64,000 bases of DNA from Gluconobacter japonicus (lineage in GTDB: Bacteria > Pseudomonadota > Alphaproteobacteria > Acetobacterales > Acetobacteraceae), in contig NZ_BEWO01000002.1 in NCBI RefSeq assembly GCF_002723975.1, positions 176,215-240,214 on the forward strand, written 5' to 3'. A program made the position numbers and the translations under genes. The notes beneath the pieces were generated by a model. The model saw nothing but the letters and a program-made list of their open reading frames with translations. It made no database searches and had not been told where the DNA came from. This document shows, in pieces, positions 1-9,013 of this stretch. Within the stretch, counting starts at the first letter, position 1, and each line of letters opens with the position of its first letter.

Positions 1-1
1 A

Positions 2-103
2 CCTTCCGCTGACAAGCTGTTCAGCGTGAAAGTTGATCGCAGCGAGCGAACCCTTCAGACGGACGCAGGGACACCCGGTTCCTTTCGTCAGCTTCAGCCC
101 TGA
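2..103 (+). CDS. Possible 3' end of an unidentified gene (partial)
   Basis: Of the three forward frames entering the window, only frame 2 stays open, for 33 codons, ending in TGA at 101-103. The codons look like those of neighbouring genes, with many G/C third positions. The peptide ends in GSFRQLQP and has no motif I recognise. Its stop lies 13 bases before the stop of the convergent esterase, a normal spacing for two genes meeting tail to tail. It may be the C-terminus of a gene that starts outside the window, or chance. The call is weak because the reading frame is so short. Confidence 0.35.
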   Translation, partial: PSADKLFSVKVDRSERTLQTDAGTPGSFRQLQP

Positions 104-116
104 CAGAACTGGCTTT

Positions 117-1109
117 TCAGGAAGACGCTGTCCCGGCCTTCCTGAATGCTTCCTTCAGAAACCCGCCTCCTTCCCGCAGCGCCGTCCGTCCATCCCGAAA
201 CAAAGCGTATCCATTCAGAAAACCATGGATCATGCGCGGGAAAAGACGATACCGAACCGGAACACCTGCGTCTCTGAGCAGACGGGTATAAAGCTCTCCC
301 TCACCTCTTAACGGATCGAAACCAGCCGTTACGATCATCGCAGGTGGAAGATTCTTGAAGGTCTCGGCAAAAACTGGCGAAAACTCTGGATCAAATAGAT
401 CATCCGGAGCCGCAAGGGTCTGCCCACAGTACCAGTGCAGCAATTCCGTAGTGAGCATATAGCCTTGGCCATAGGCCTGCCGGGACGCAGGAATGATCGG
501 TCCACTGACGGCCGGGTAATACAGAAGCTGAGCAGCCAGAGTAATATGTGGGTCGATACGACTCCAATGCGTAAGCGCAGCTGAAAGATTCCCTCCAGCA
601 CTGTCACCCGTCACTGCAATCGGAAGCTTGGGTGCAACTTGCCTGAGCCATTTAAGGGCTGCCTGTGCATCTCTCAGACCTGCAGGGAAACGATGCTCAG
701 GCGCAAGACGGTAATCGAGCGATAGAACCATAGCCCTGGATGTCGCAGCCAGTCGGCAGCAGATACCGTGGTGGGAGATTGTGTCGCAATGAACGAATCC
801 TCCACCGTGCAGAAACAGCACGATGCCCGTGACTTTTCCTCTGGGACGATAGAGCCGCGCAGGCCGCTCTCCCACTTCACCTGGTACGTTGATCTCAATC
901 CATTTGCGAATACGCAGCGAGGACAGACATTGAGGAAAACTTGGTCTCCCGGTCACCCGCCTGAGATGCGCGAGAGCCGTAGCTGACGGCATAGGCGCCG
1001 GGATGTCCGGCACCACATCAATGGGCACGGAACGAGACATCATTCCGCGACGGCGGGCTTGCCATTCCAGCCAGAAAAGAAAGATCCGCAGAGCAAAAGT
1101 CGGTTGCAT
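117..1109 (-). CDS. Alpha/beta hydrolase, HSL-type esterase/lipase
   Basis: A 330-residue alpha/beta hydrolase of the hormone-sensitive-lipase (family IV) group, expected to hydrolyse short-chain carboxylic esters. HGGG at residues 101-104 forms the oxyanion hole. GDSAGG at 168-173 carries the nucleophile Ser170. Asp265 in GFDPLRGEGE and His295 in MIHGF complete the triad. The length is usual for the family. I see no clear signal peptide, although the first residues are hydrophobic and followed by an Arg-rich patch. It is transcribed away from rnpB and stands alone. The physiological substrate cannot be told from sequence. Confidence 0.88.
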   Translation of the reverse strand: MQPTFALRIFLFWLEWQARRRGMMSRSVPIDVVPDIPAPMPSATALAHLRRVTGRPSFPQCLSSLRIRKWIEINVPGEVGERPARLYRPRGKVTGIVLFLHGGGFVHCDTISHHGICCRLAATSRAMVLSLDYRLAPEHRFPAGLRDAQAALKWLRQVAPKLPIAVTGDSAGGNLSAALTHWSRIDPHITLAAQLLYYPAVSGPIIPASRQAYGQGYMLTTELLHWYCGQTLAAPDDLFDPEFSPVFAETFKNLPPAMIVTAGFDPLRGEGELYTRLLRDAGVPVRYRLFPRMIHGFLNGYALFRDGRTALREGGGFLKEAFRKAGTASS

Positions 1110-1147
1110 TCCAGCATCATGGCGACAAATGAACCGAAAGTCTGCCC

Positions 1148-1176
1148 TTGACCCGCAACCGCTCCCGGCGCAAGGT
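1148..1176 (+). promoter_or_regulatory. Possible promoter of rnpB
   Basis: TTGACC at 1148-1153 resembles a sigma-70 -35 box. After a 17-base spacer comes CAAGGT at 1171-1176, six bases before the predicted 5' end of the RNase P RNA. The -10 match is poor, so the call rests mainly on position. Confidence 0.3.
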
Positions 1177-1182
1177 CCGCCC

Positions 1183-1583
1183 GCCAGACGGCTGGACGAT
1201 CGCTGTGACCGGGATGAGGATCCCTGTCATGGAGGAAAGTCCGGGCTCCATGGGAAAACGGTACCGGCTAACAGCCGGCGGGGGCGACCCTAGGGACAGT
1301 GCCACAGAAAACAGACCGCCCGCCGGACTGTTCCTTCTGGAACATGTCGCGGGTAAGGGCGAAACGGTGCGGTAAAAGCGCACCGCGATTCCGGCAACGG
1401 CGTCGGTCACGGTAAACCCTACCGGGAGCAAGACCGAATAGGAACGGCAGGCTGTCGCAAGGCAGCCGGGAGCATCTCACTCCGTCGTTCGGGTTGGTTG
1501 CGTGAGGCATGCAGCAATGCATGTCCCAGAGGAATGATCGTCCCGCCTTTGGCGGACAGAACCCGGCTTACAGGCCGTCTGGC
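1183..1583 (+). ncRNA. rnpB: RNase P RNA, bacterial class A
   Basis: The catalytic RNA of RNase P, which removes 5' leaders from tRNA precursors. The ends pair in the P1 helix: gccagacggc at 1183-1192 with gccgtctggc at 1574-1583. Between them are the conserved core blocks: the GGAGGAAAGTCCGGGCTCC type element near 1230-1250, the ACAGAAAACAGACCGCC block near 1304-1320, GGTAAGGGCGAAACGGTGCGG near 1352-1373, and GCAAGACCGAATAGG near 1428-1442. The length of about 401 nt fits class A RNAs of Alphaproteobacteria. Apparent reading frames over this stretch on both strands are chance. Ends are set by the P1 pairing and may be off by a few bases. Confidence 0.95.
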
Positions 1584-1777
1584 ACCTCTGATCCAAAACC
1601 GTTCTCCAGTACTTCCCAGAGCAGATATCAAGAGAACATAAAGGGAACAAATAGCGGCAGGTATAGATCTCGCCGGACGATTATCCCTGATAATTCCTAA
1701 TAAATAGCAAAAAATTGCGTCACAATTCCCGCATTGAAAATAGCCGCAGTTTTCTGCCGTTTTTCGCAGATATGTGT

Positions 1778-1808
1778 TTGACGTCCCATAAAATCCCATG
1801 GTATCCCA
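1778..1808 (+). promoter_or_regulatory. mraZ promoter with three-box MraZ operator
   Basis: CCCA occurs at 1785-1788, 1795-1798 and 1805-1808, exactly 10 bases apart. On the other strand this is TGGG-N6-TGGG-N6-TGGG, each within TGGGA or TGGGAT-like context. MraZ of other bacteria is known to bind short runs of TGGG direct repeats in front of its own operon. A -35-like TTGACG at 1778-1783 directly abuts the first box, and a weak -10-like TATCCC falls on the third, so a bound MraZ ring would cover the promoter. The rest of the gap between rnpB and mraZ (1584-1777) shows only short AT-rich inverted repeats, such as TTATC/GATAA near 1681-1693, and no gene. Confidence 0.7.
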
Positions 1809-1873
1809 AGAAAGAACAGAGAAATACCTGAACACCTTGCGCGGGTCCTGAAGTGAAGGGAGGCACATCATCA

Positions 1874-2344
1874 ATGAGCATGTTCCTCGGCACACATCAG
1901 AACCGCTTTGACGCCAAGGGACGTGTTTCCATTCCGGCTCCTTTCCGATCCGCTCTCAGAACACAGGCCCAGCCGGGCGAGGCTCTGGTTATTCTTCGTC
2001 CATCGCATCTGCATCCCTGCATTGAAGCCTGGACGTCGGCTGCCTTTGCTTCCCTCGCTCAGCCGCTCGACGAATACGATCCGTTCTCGGAAGATCATGA
2101 TGACCTTGCTGCCAGCCTGTATGCGGATGCCTACCCGCTGGACAGCGACAAGGAAGGCCGGATCATTCTTCCGGATGTTCTGCGCACTCACGCCTCGCTG
2201 ACAGACGAAGTCTCGTTCATGGGACTGGGTCGCGTTTTCCAGATCTGGAATCCGGAAGCTGCAGCGGAGCGTCGTCTTCAGGCGCGTGCACGGGCAAAAG
2301 AACTGACAGGCAGCCGCAGACCGGCCAACGGAGTTGCGGCATGA
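1874..2344 (+). CDS. mraZ: Transcriptional regulator MraZ
   Basis: A 156-residue MraZ/AbrB-like DNA-binding protein, first gene of the dcw cluster, known in other bacteria to repress that operon. The N-terminus shows the family pattern [20 protein letters not shown] second half-domain near residues 80-110 carries the [11 protein letters not shown] repeat, as expected for the internally duplicated MraZ fold. I chose ATG 1874 because GGGAGG at 1858-1863 sits ten bases upstream; a longer GTG start at 1853 would lie inside the leader and lacks its own site. The stop overlaps the rsmH start as ATGA. The TGGG-type operator lies about 65 bases upstream, consistent with autoregulation. Confidence 0.93.
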   Translation: MSMFLGTHQNRFDAKGRVSIPAPFRSALRTQAQPGEALVILRPSHLHPCIEAWTSAAFASLAQPLDEYDPFSEDHDDLAASLYADAYPLDSDKEGRIILPDVLRTHASLTDEVSFMGLGRVFQIWNPEAAAERRLQARARAKELTGSRRPANGVAA

Positions 2345-3312
2345 ACGCGATTACTCTCATCCATCAGGGGCATGTCCCCGTCATGCTGAAGGAAGTGCTC
2401 GAGGCGCTTTCTCCCCGCGATGGCGGTCGCTATCTGGACGGTACCTTCGGAGGCGGCGGCTATGCCCGTGCCATCCTGAACAGTGCGGATTGCACCCTGC
2501 ACGGCATTGATCGTGATCCCACGGCCATTGCACGCGGCGAAGCCATGGCTCAGCAGGCTAATGGCCGCCTGATCATGCATCAGGGCACGTTCGGGAATAT
2601 GGAAGAGCTCGTCGGGCAGGATGGTCCGTTTGATGGGATTGTTCTGGACCTGGGCGTCTCATCGTTTCAGATCGATCAGGCCGAGCGAGGATTTTCTTTC
2701 CGCAATGACGGCCCGCTGGACATGCGTATGGGCACTGACGGCCCATCCGCTGCAGATCTCGTTAATTCCATGAAGGAAAGTGATCTGGCGGATGTTCTCT
2801 ATCGCTACGGCGAAGAGAAGCTCTCCCGCCGCATTGCCCGCGCTATTGTTACCGCACGCACCGAAGAGCCAATCACGACAACAGGTCGTCTGGCTCATAT
2901 CGTGCGCTCCTGCGTTCCCAAAGATCGCTCCAAGATCGATCCGGCCACCCGCAGCTTTCAGGGTCTTCGGATTGCCGTGAACGACGAGTTGGGTGAACTG
3001 GAACGCGCACTGGAAGCTGCCCCTCGCCTTCTGGCTCCGGGCGGTGTGTTCGTTGTTGTGACGTTCCATTCTCTTGAAGATCGTCTGGCAAAGCGTGCCA
3101 TGGCGGAACTGGCTGGCCGCACAGCCAACCCGTCCCGCTACGATCCGGCTCCCGTCCGGAAAGAGCCGCCAGTTTTTTCCCTTCTCCATTCCCGCCCCCT
3201 GCCTGCCACGGAAGAGGAAGCGCGGGAAAACCCCAGAGCAAGAAGCGCACGTTTGCGCGCCCTGGTTCGTAATTCCGCCTCTCAACCGTCCGCCTCAGGA
3301 AACCGAGCATGA
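2341..3312 (+). CDS. rsmH: 16S rRNA (cytosine(1402)-N4)-methyltransferase RsmH
   Basis: A 323-residue SAM-dependent methyltransferase (MraW) that N4-methylates C1402 in the decoding centre of 16S rRNA. HVPVML at residues 11-16 and the glycine-rich SAM loop DGTFGGGGY near 33-41 are diagnostic. Further conserved segments are [27 protein letters not shown] and the C-terminal [10 protein letters not shown]. Length and position after mraZ are standard. The start overlaps the mraZ stop by four bases (ATGA), and the stop overlaps the next gene the same way, so translation is probably coupled. Confidence 0.96.
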   Translation: MNAITLIHQGHVPVMLKEVLEALSPRDGGRYLDGTFGGGGYARAILNSADCTLHGIDRDPTAIARGEAMAQQANGRLIMHQGTFGNMEELVGQDGPFDGIVLDLGVSSFQIDQAERGFSFRNDGPLDMRMGTDGPSAADLVNSMKESDLADVLYRYGEEKLSRRIARAIVTARTEEPITTTGRLAHIVRSCVPKDRSKIDPATRSFQGLRIAVNDELGELERALEAAPRLLAPGGVFVVVTFHSLEDRLAKRAMAELAGRTANPSRYDPAPVRKEPPVFSLLHSRPLPATEEEARENPRARSARLRALVRNSASQPSASGNRA

Positions 3313-4127
3313 TCCGGCCTTTCACCATCGCCTGCGCTGTCCTCGCCGCAGGGTCCGGCCTGTTTCTCTATACCAAGAAACATGAGACGACGGTCCTTGA
3401 TCAGAAGATTACCAAGATCGTTCAGGAGACGCAGAAGGTCCGCTCACAGACAGCCATGCTGCGGACGGAATGGGCGCTTCTCAATCAGCCGGATCGCCTG
3501 AATGTTCTGGCAGCACGCTTTGTGCCCGATCTCCACCCGATGGCTCCGGATCAGTTCGTGCGGATGGCCAGCGTGGAAAGCCGCCTGCCCGCTCCTGGCT
3601 CCCGTCCGACCCCCGCTGATCCGCGCGAGGGACTCCATGAAGTCGTGAACCGCGCAGCAACCGAGGCGCATCTGCCGCTTCCGGCAGCACCTGTTACCCA
3701 CCCTGTCGTACCAGTCACGCATGCTCCGGTTATTGCCGCAGCAGCCCCTCAGCCTCTTCCAGCCACGCCACGCATCGTGACAGCCAAGGCCGTTGCGATA
3801 CCTCATCCTGTTCATCCGCGAGCAGACCGGATTGTTCATAGCGCCGACACCGAACTGGCATCTGCGGCAGCCACGCGCCCTGTGGTTCCTCATCTGAGTA
3901 CGGCACGATCTGATGTGACGCCAAGCGTACGCCTGGTGAGTTACCATGGAACACGCCCGACGCCTGTGGTCGCCACGGCCTGGCACAGCCAGCCAGTTCA
4001 TCAGGTCCGTGAAGCGTCACTGACGCGGGTTGCCGAAGAAGAGCGTCCGCGCGTCCGTCATCATGCCAGCTCTGCGCTGGGAAATGATGGAGATGCATTG
4101 CCCCCGCCGGTTCCGTTGGCTAACTGA
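3309..4127 (+). CDS. ftsL: Cell division protein FtsL, with long Pro/Ala/His-rich C-terminal extension
   Basis: The first 100 or so residues match the FtsL plan: a short cytoplasmic N-terminus, one membrane segment at about residues 5-21, then a periplasmic coiled coil (about 25-60) ending near ERF-like [17 protein letters not shown]. FtsL forms the FtsQLB divisome bridge and activates FtsWI. The protein is 272 residues, more than twice the usual 100-125, because the last roughly 170 residues are rich in Pro, Ala, Val and His with no domain I recognise. It lies between rsmH (ATGA overlap) and ftsI, the standard ftsL position. Identity of the N-terminal part rests on topology and context, since FtsL sequences are poorly conserved. 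Confidence 0.8.
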   Translation: MIRPFTIACAVLAAGSGLFLYTKKHETTVLDQKITKIVQETQKVRSQTAMLRTEWALLNQPDRLNVLAARFVPDLHPMAPDQFVRMASVESRLPAPGSRPTPADPREGLHEVVNRAATEAHLPLPAAPVTHPVVPVTHAPVIAAAAPQPLPATPRIVTAKAVAIPHPVHPRADRIVHSADTELASAAATRPVVPHLSTARSDVTPSVRLVSYHGTRPTPVVATAWHSQPVHQVREASLTRVAEEERPRVRHHASSALGNDGDALPPPVPLAN

Positions 4128-4209
4128 GACCTCCCTCTCGTTAACTGCTCGTCAAGTATTTTCCGGATAGCTTCGGGCGAGCACCTTACATAGGACGCAA
4201 CGCCGCACG

Positions 4210-6180
4210 ATGCCTCAGGACGTGCCACCCCCATCAGGTTCGCGTCGCGCAGCACGCCAGAATAAGCGGGCGGAGCAGCGCGGCTCGCAGGCAGCGGGAC
4301 CGAAGCCTTCGTCCCGCCGCCTGAACCTTGACCAGATGCATGGCCGCCTTCTCGTGGCGGGCATGGGCTTTCTTGCGATCTATGGTGCAGTCGCCCTTAA
4401 GGCGACTTTTGCAACAGTTCTGATGCCGATGGAGCCAGAAAAGCGGCAGATCGCGCCTCAGGTTCCGGAAATTCCCAAGAGTGATCCACGCGGTGAGATG
4501 GCGGGCGATTTTGTTCTGCCTTCCGTCAAGCGCGCGACCATTACGGACCGAAATGGTCAGACGCTGGCTCTCTCTCTTCCGGTTGCGCAGGTCTACGCCA
4601 ATCCGATGGAATTGATTGATCCAGAGGATGCGACAAAGAAGCTGAAGACTGTTCTGCCAAAACTGGATGAGACAGAAACAGTCCGTCGCCTCTCCCTGAA
4701 AAAGCAGTTCGTCTACATTGCCCGTGATATTTCTCCGGTGCAGGAAATCGCGATCAATAATCTGGGTATTCCCGGTATCTATTTTGAAGCTGGCGAGCGT
4801 CGCCACTATCCGCTTGGCCGGACGGCTGCCCAGATCATGGGAAGCGTGGATATTGACGACCACGGCATTGCTGGCGTCGAGCGGTTTTTTGATCAGCGCC
4901 TGAACTCAGATCGCACACCGCTTCGGCTATCTCTGGATGTTCGTGTGCAGGCCGTGGCCCATGACGAGCTTGCGGCTGCCAAGGATGAGTTTTCGGCCAT
5001 TGGTGCCTCAGCAATCGTCATGGATGTGCGGACGGGCGAGATCCTCGCCATGGTCAGTCTGCCTGACTATGACGCTAACGACTTTAACCATGCGCCAAAT
5101 GATGCCCGCTTTAACCGCGCTGTGACGGGCATGTACGAACCGGGTTCGACGTTCAAGCTTCAGACTGCTGCAATGGGTCTCCAGCTCGGCGTTGTGCATA
5201 TCTGGGATCGGTTCTCGACCATTCCCATCCGGATCGGACGCTTCACCATCCGTGACATGAAGACCGATCATTTTGCGCCCTGGCTGTCTTTGCCAGGTGT
5301 TCTGGCCTACTCATCCAACCCGGCGGCGGCACACATCGCTCTGGATGTTGGCGCTCAACGTCAGCAGGACTGGCTACGCAGTATGGGGTTTTTCAACCGT
5401 GTTCCGGTTGAGTTGCCCGAAGCCGGACGTCCTCTGGTGCCAGCGTCAAAGAACTGGGGGCTTTCAACGGTTATGACCGTGGGCTTTGGCCATGGCGTAG
5501 CTGAGCCTCCTCTGGCCATTGTCCGTGGCACCGCAGCGACTGTGAATGGTGGGATCCTGCTCAAGCCGACGCTTGTAGCACGCGACCAGCAGGATGAAGC
5601 CCAGACACCAGACGCCAAGGTCCGGCCCGTTGCCTACAAGCCGGATGAGACCGATAATGGCGATGATATCGGCGCACAAACGCCCGTTGGAACGCGGGTT
5701 CTGTCAGAAAAGACGTCTGCCCTGCTTCGCAAACTGTTGCGCCTCGACGTCACGGTCGGCAGCGGCAAATCAGCTGAGGTTCCGGGGTACTATGTTGGTG
5801 GTAAGACAGGTACGGCGGAAAAGATCGGTGCTCATGGCGGATACCTGAAACACGTCAACGTTTCGGCCTTCACCAGTGTCTTCCCGATGAACAATCCGCA
5901 TTATGCGGTTTATGTCATGCTCGACAGTCCGCAGGGTACAGCGGCAACCCACGGCTGGACCACAGCTGCCTGGAACGCCGCGCCAACCGTGAAAAAGATC
6001 ATTTCACGTGTTGGACCAATCCTGAACCAGTTCCCGGACACAGCCAACAAGGACGCGATTGAAGCGTCTCTCGCCATTCCCATGAATCCGTCTGTGCCAG
6101 CGGGCTATCGTGCCCTCGGTCCCGGAAACGATCCCGGTGATCCGCGCAATCAGGCGCATTCTCCCAAGACACAGCACTGA
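4210..6180 (+). CDS. ftsI: Peptidoglycan D,D-transpeptidase FtsI (PBP3)
   Basis: The septal class B penicillin-binding protein, 656 residues, which cross-links peptidoglycan at the division site. After a basic cytoplasmic tail of about 45 residues there is one membrane anchor (about 46-66), a pedestal domain from about 105, and the transpeptidase domain. The three active-site motifs are present: STFK at 313-316 with catalytic Ser313, SSN at 368-370, and KTGTA at 532-536. The tail after the transpeptidase is hydrophilic and Pro/Asn-rich. An 82-base gap separates it from ftsL, one of the few real gaps in the cluster. Only eight bases lie before murE. Confidence 0.96.
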   Translation: MPQDVPPPSGSRRAARQNKRAEQRGSQAAGPKPSSRRLNLDQMHGRLLVAGMGFLAIYGAVALKATFATVLMPMEPEKRQIAPQVPEIPKSDPRGEMAGDFVLPSVKRATITDRNGQTLALSLPVAQVYANPMELIDPEDATKKLKTVLPKLDETETVRRLSLKKQFVYIARDISPVQEIAINNLGIPGIYFEAGERRHYPLGRTAAQIMGSVDIDDHGIAGVERFFDQRLNSDRTPLRLSLDVRVQAVAHDELAAAKDEFSAIGASAIVMDVRTGEILAMVSLPDYDANDFNHAPNDARFNRAVTGMYEPGSTFKLQTAAMGLQLGVVHIWDRFSTIPIRIGRFTIRDMKTDHFAPWLSLPGVLAYSSNPAAAHIALDVGAQRQQDWLRSMGFFNRVPVELPEAGRPLVPASKNWGLSTVMTVGFGHGVAEPPLAIVRGTAATVNGGILLKPTLVARDQQDEAQTPDAKVRPVAYKPDETDNGDDIGAQTPVGTRVLSEKTSALLRKLLRLDVTVGSGKSAEVPGYYVGGKTGTAEKIGAHGGYLKHVNVSAFTSVFPMNNPHYAVYVMLDSPQGTAATHGWTTAAWNAAPTVKKIISRVGPILNQFPDTANKDAIEASLAIPMNPSVPAGYRALGPGNDPGDPRNQAHSPKTQH

Positions 6181-6188
6181 GCCTGCCC

Positions 6189-7640
6189 ATGCGTCTCTCT
6201 GAACTTCTCCGGCAGAATGGTTCCGTTCTGTCGCCTTCCGTCGACCCTGAAATCCTGACTGTCACGGCAGACAGCAGACAGGTTCAGCCGGGCACACTGT
6301 TTTTCGCTCTGCGTGGCGCGAAACAGGACGGAGCAGCATTTATTCCTCAGGCTGTCGCAAAGGGTGCCGTCGCCATCATTGCGGATCATCCCGCTGAAGC
6401 AGACATCCCGGTTCTCCTGACGCCGGACGCCAAGCATCTGCTTGCGCTGATGGCGGCAACACTTGCGGGGCCTCAGCCCTCCTGCATTGCAGCCGTCACC
6501 GGAACGAACGGCAAGAGCAGCACGGCTGAGTTTCTGCGTCAGCTCTGGACGCTTCAGGGACTCAAGGCTGCAAGCCTCGGCACGCTGGGACTGATTGCGA
6601 ATGTCGATGTTCCGCCTCCCCCTTCCCTGACAACACCCGATCCGGTCTCACTGGCAGCCACGCTGGCGTCTCTGGCCCAGCATGATGTGAACCATGTTGC
6701 CCTTGAAGCATCGTCTCATGGTCTGGAACAGCATCGGCTGGATGGTGTGAGGCTCAATGCTGCCGGGTTCTCGAACCTGACGCGGGACCATCTGGATTAT
6801 CACGGCACTCTTGAAGCCTATCGTGCAGCGAAACTGCGTCTGTTCGAAGATCTCCTGCCCGCCAGTGGTATTGCTGCCGTCAATGCGGATATGGATGCAG
6901 ACACGCTGAACGCCCTGCACGCTATCGCAGCACAACGGGGCATGACACTTCGGACAACGGGCAAGACGGGACAGGCCCTGCGCCTTCTGGAAACGCGCCC
7001 AACGCCAACGGGCCAGATTGTGCGCCTGTCTCTCTATGGCGAAGACTTACCGGAAATGACGCTTGGTTTGCCGGGACTGTTCCAGGCCGACAATGCGATG
7101 CTGGCGGCGGCAATGTGCTGGCAGACAGAAAACGACGCACGTGGTCTTGTGGATCTGCTCCCCCAGTTAACGGGTGTGCGCGGGCGTTGCGAACGAGCTG
7201 CTGAACTATCCAATGGCGCCGCAGCGTATGTGGATTACGCCCATACGCCTGATGCTTTGGAACGCGTTCTGGCAAGTCTTCGCCCCCATACAGAAGGCCG
7301 TCTGGTTGTGGTCTTTGGGGCGGGTGGTGATCGGGATCGTGGCAAGCGTCCGCTCATGGGCGAAGTTGCAGCCCGCATGGCCGATGTGGCAATCGTCACG
7401 GACGACAACCCCCGTACGGAAGAACCGCAGAGCATTCGCGCTGCCATTCATGCAGCCTGCCCGGATGCACTGGAAATCGGTGATCGCCGGTCTGCCATTG
7501 CAGCCGGTCTGGAGGCCCTTAAGCCCGGTGACATTCTGGTCGTGGCGGGCAAAGGTCATGAACAGGGGCAGATTGTTGGCCAGACGGTTCTTCCGTTTGA
7601 TGATCGCAGCGTAATCCGTGAACTGGCAGGTGCAGCATGA
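6189..7640 (+). CDS. murE: UDP-MurNAc-tripeptide synthetase MurE, meso-diaminopimelate type
   Basis: A 483-residue cytoplasmic Mur ligase that adds the third amino acid of the peptidoglycan stem. The ATP loop GTNGKSS is at 105-111. DNPR at 406-409 is the motif that marks meso-diaminopimelate as substrate rather than lysine, so the wall should be of the DAP type. The N-terminal uridine-binding part contains VTADSRQVQPGTLFFA. The stop overlaps the murF start by four bases (ATGA at 7637-7640). No strong ribosome site is visible before ATG 6189, so translation may depend on ftsI. Confidence 0.96.
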   Translation: MRLSELLRQNGSVLSPSVDPEILTVTADSRQVQPGTLFFALRGAKQDGAAFIPQAVAKGAVAIIADHPAEADIPVLLTPDAKHLLALMAATLAGPQPSCIAAVTGTNGKSSTAEFLRQLWTLQGLKAASLGTLGLIANVDVPPPPSLTTPDPVSLAATLASLAQHDVNHVALEASSHGLEQHRLDGVRLNAAGFSNLTRDHLDYHGTLEAYRAAKLRLFEDLLPASGIAAVNADMDADTLNALHAIAAQRGMTLRTTGKTGQALRLLETRPTPTGQIVRLSLYGEDLPEMTLGLPGLFQADNAMLAAAMCWQTENDARGLVDLLPQLTGVRGRCERAAELSNGAAAYVDYAHTPDALERVLASLRPHTEGRLVVVFGAGGDRDRGKRPLMGEVAARMADVAIVTDDNPRTEEPQSIRAAIHAACPDALEIGDRRSAIAAGLEALKPGDILVVAGKGHEQGQIVGQTVLPFDDRSVIRELAGAA

Positions 7641-9013
7641 CCGCTCTCTGGACCAGTCAGGAACTTCGTGACGCTACACAGGGCACACTTGCCGCTGATA
7701 TCAGTGTGACGGGTATTTCCATTGATACACGCACTCTGAAGCCCGGCGATCTGTTCATTGCCCTCAAAGGCGAAACCAGTGATGGGCATGCCCATATTGC
7801 ACAGGCACTCGAAGCTGGCGCGGCGTGCGTCATGGTTCATGACACGCAGGGTTCGACAGACCCTCGTCTGCTGATCGTCACGGATACGATGGGTGGCCTT
7901 GAAGCACTCGGGCGTTACGCGCGCGACCGTTTTGACGGAAAGGTCATTGCCGTTACGGGAAGTGTGGGGAAGACCACCACGAAAGATATGCTGCGTACGG
8001 CTCTGTCGGCTCTTGGTCCGACACATGCGGCCGTCGCGTCCTACAACAACCACTGGGGTGTCCCTCTGACGCTCGCTCGTCTGCCACGGGACGCACGGTT
8101 CTGCGTCAGTGAAGTTGGCATGAACCATGTCGGTGAAATTGCGCCATTGGCGACGCAGGTGCGGCCGGATGTGGCAATCATCACCACGATTGGGACGGCG
8201 CATCTCGGCCATATGGGCAGCGTTGAAGAAATTGCACGCGAAAAAGCTACGCTCTTTGGTGCTTTGACTGCGGATGGCACGGCCGTCGTTCCTGACGACG
8301 CAATCGGACAGGATTTGTTCCGTGCGGCACTCCCAGCCCATGCGAAGCTCTGGCACAGTGGTCTTTCCGTTAATTCTGAAATCCGGCTGACTGGTCTTGT
8401 CTGCACAGCAAACGGAAGTGACTTTGTCCTGACGCTTCCGGAAGTCGGAGACCTGAGCGTGCATCTGAATGCACCGGGTCGCCATCTTGCTCGCAATGCA
8501 GCACTCGCTCTGGGGGCCATCGCTGCACTTGGAGAAGATGTTTCCGAGGCGGCGCGTGCTTTGACGGATTTTGTCCCGGGTGCCGGGCGCGGTCAGATGC
8601 GTGCAGTGCTGAATGGTGTTCAGTTGCTTGATGAGAGCTACAACGCCTCCACAACCAGTATCCGTTCGACGCTCGAAACGCTTGCCCTTCTGCCAGCGAA
8701 ACGTCGCGTGGCTGCCTTAGGTGACATCCGCGAACTTGGCGCGTTTGCGGATGCCGAACACTACTCTTTGGCGGATGCTGTCATCGCATCCAATGCGATC
8801 GCTTTCTGCTGTGGCGAGCATATGCGCGCCCTTTACGACGCTCTGCCTGAAGCTCTGCGCGGGGCTTACGCACCAGACTCACGTTCGCTCGCCCCTCTCC
8901 TTCTCAACGCTCTCCGGCCCGGCGATCTTCTGCTTGTCAAAGGCAGCCTGGGTAGCCGGATGCGCGATGTCATCGCCGCTCTCGATAACGCTTCCAACCC
9001 GGTCTCTGCCTGA
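7637..9013 (+). CDS. murF: UDP-MurNAc-tripeptide--D-Ala-D-Ala ligase MurF
   Basis: A 458-residue Mur ligase that attaches D-alanyl-D-alanine to UDP-MurNAc-tripeptide, the last cytoplasmic step of the nucleotide precursor. The ATP loop TGSVGKTTTKD is at about 107-117, typical of MurF rather than MurE. Conserved LDESYNAS and ALGDIRELG segments follow in the second half. The start overlaps murE as ATGA and the stop overlaps mraY as TGATG. Length is normal for the family. Confidence 0.95.
   Translation: MTALWTSQELRDATQGTLAADISVTGISIDTRTLKPGDLFIALKGETSDGHAHIAQALEAGAACVMVHDTQGSTDPRLLIVTDTMGGLEALGRYARDRFDGKVIAVTGSVGKTTTKDMLRTALSALGPTHAAVASYNNHWGVPLTLARLPRDARFCVSEVGMNHVGEIAPLATQVRPDVAIITTIGTAHLGHMGSVEEIAREKATLFGALTADGTAVVPDDAIGQDLFRAALPAHAKLWHSGLSVNSEIRLTGLVCTANGSDFVLTLPEVGDLSVHLNAPGRHLARNAALALGAIAALGEDVSEAARALTDFVPGAGRGQMRAVLNGVQLLDESYNASTTSIRSTLETLALLPAKRRVAALGDIRELGAFADAEHYSLADAVIASNAIAFCCGEHMRALYDALPEALRGAYAPDSRSLAPLLLNALRPGDLLLVKGSLGSRMRDVIAALDNASNPVSA

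Noticed and set aside
1117..1895. Several open frames of 75-158 codons on both strands upstream of mraZ
   Set aside because: They overlie the RNase P RNA and the mraZ leader; the conserved RNA structure explains the sequence.
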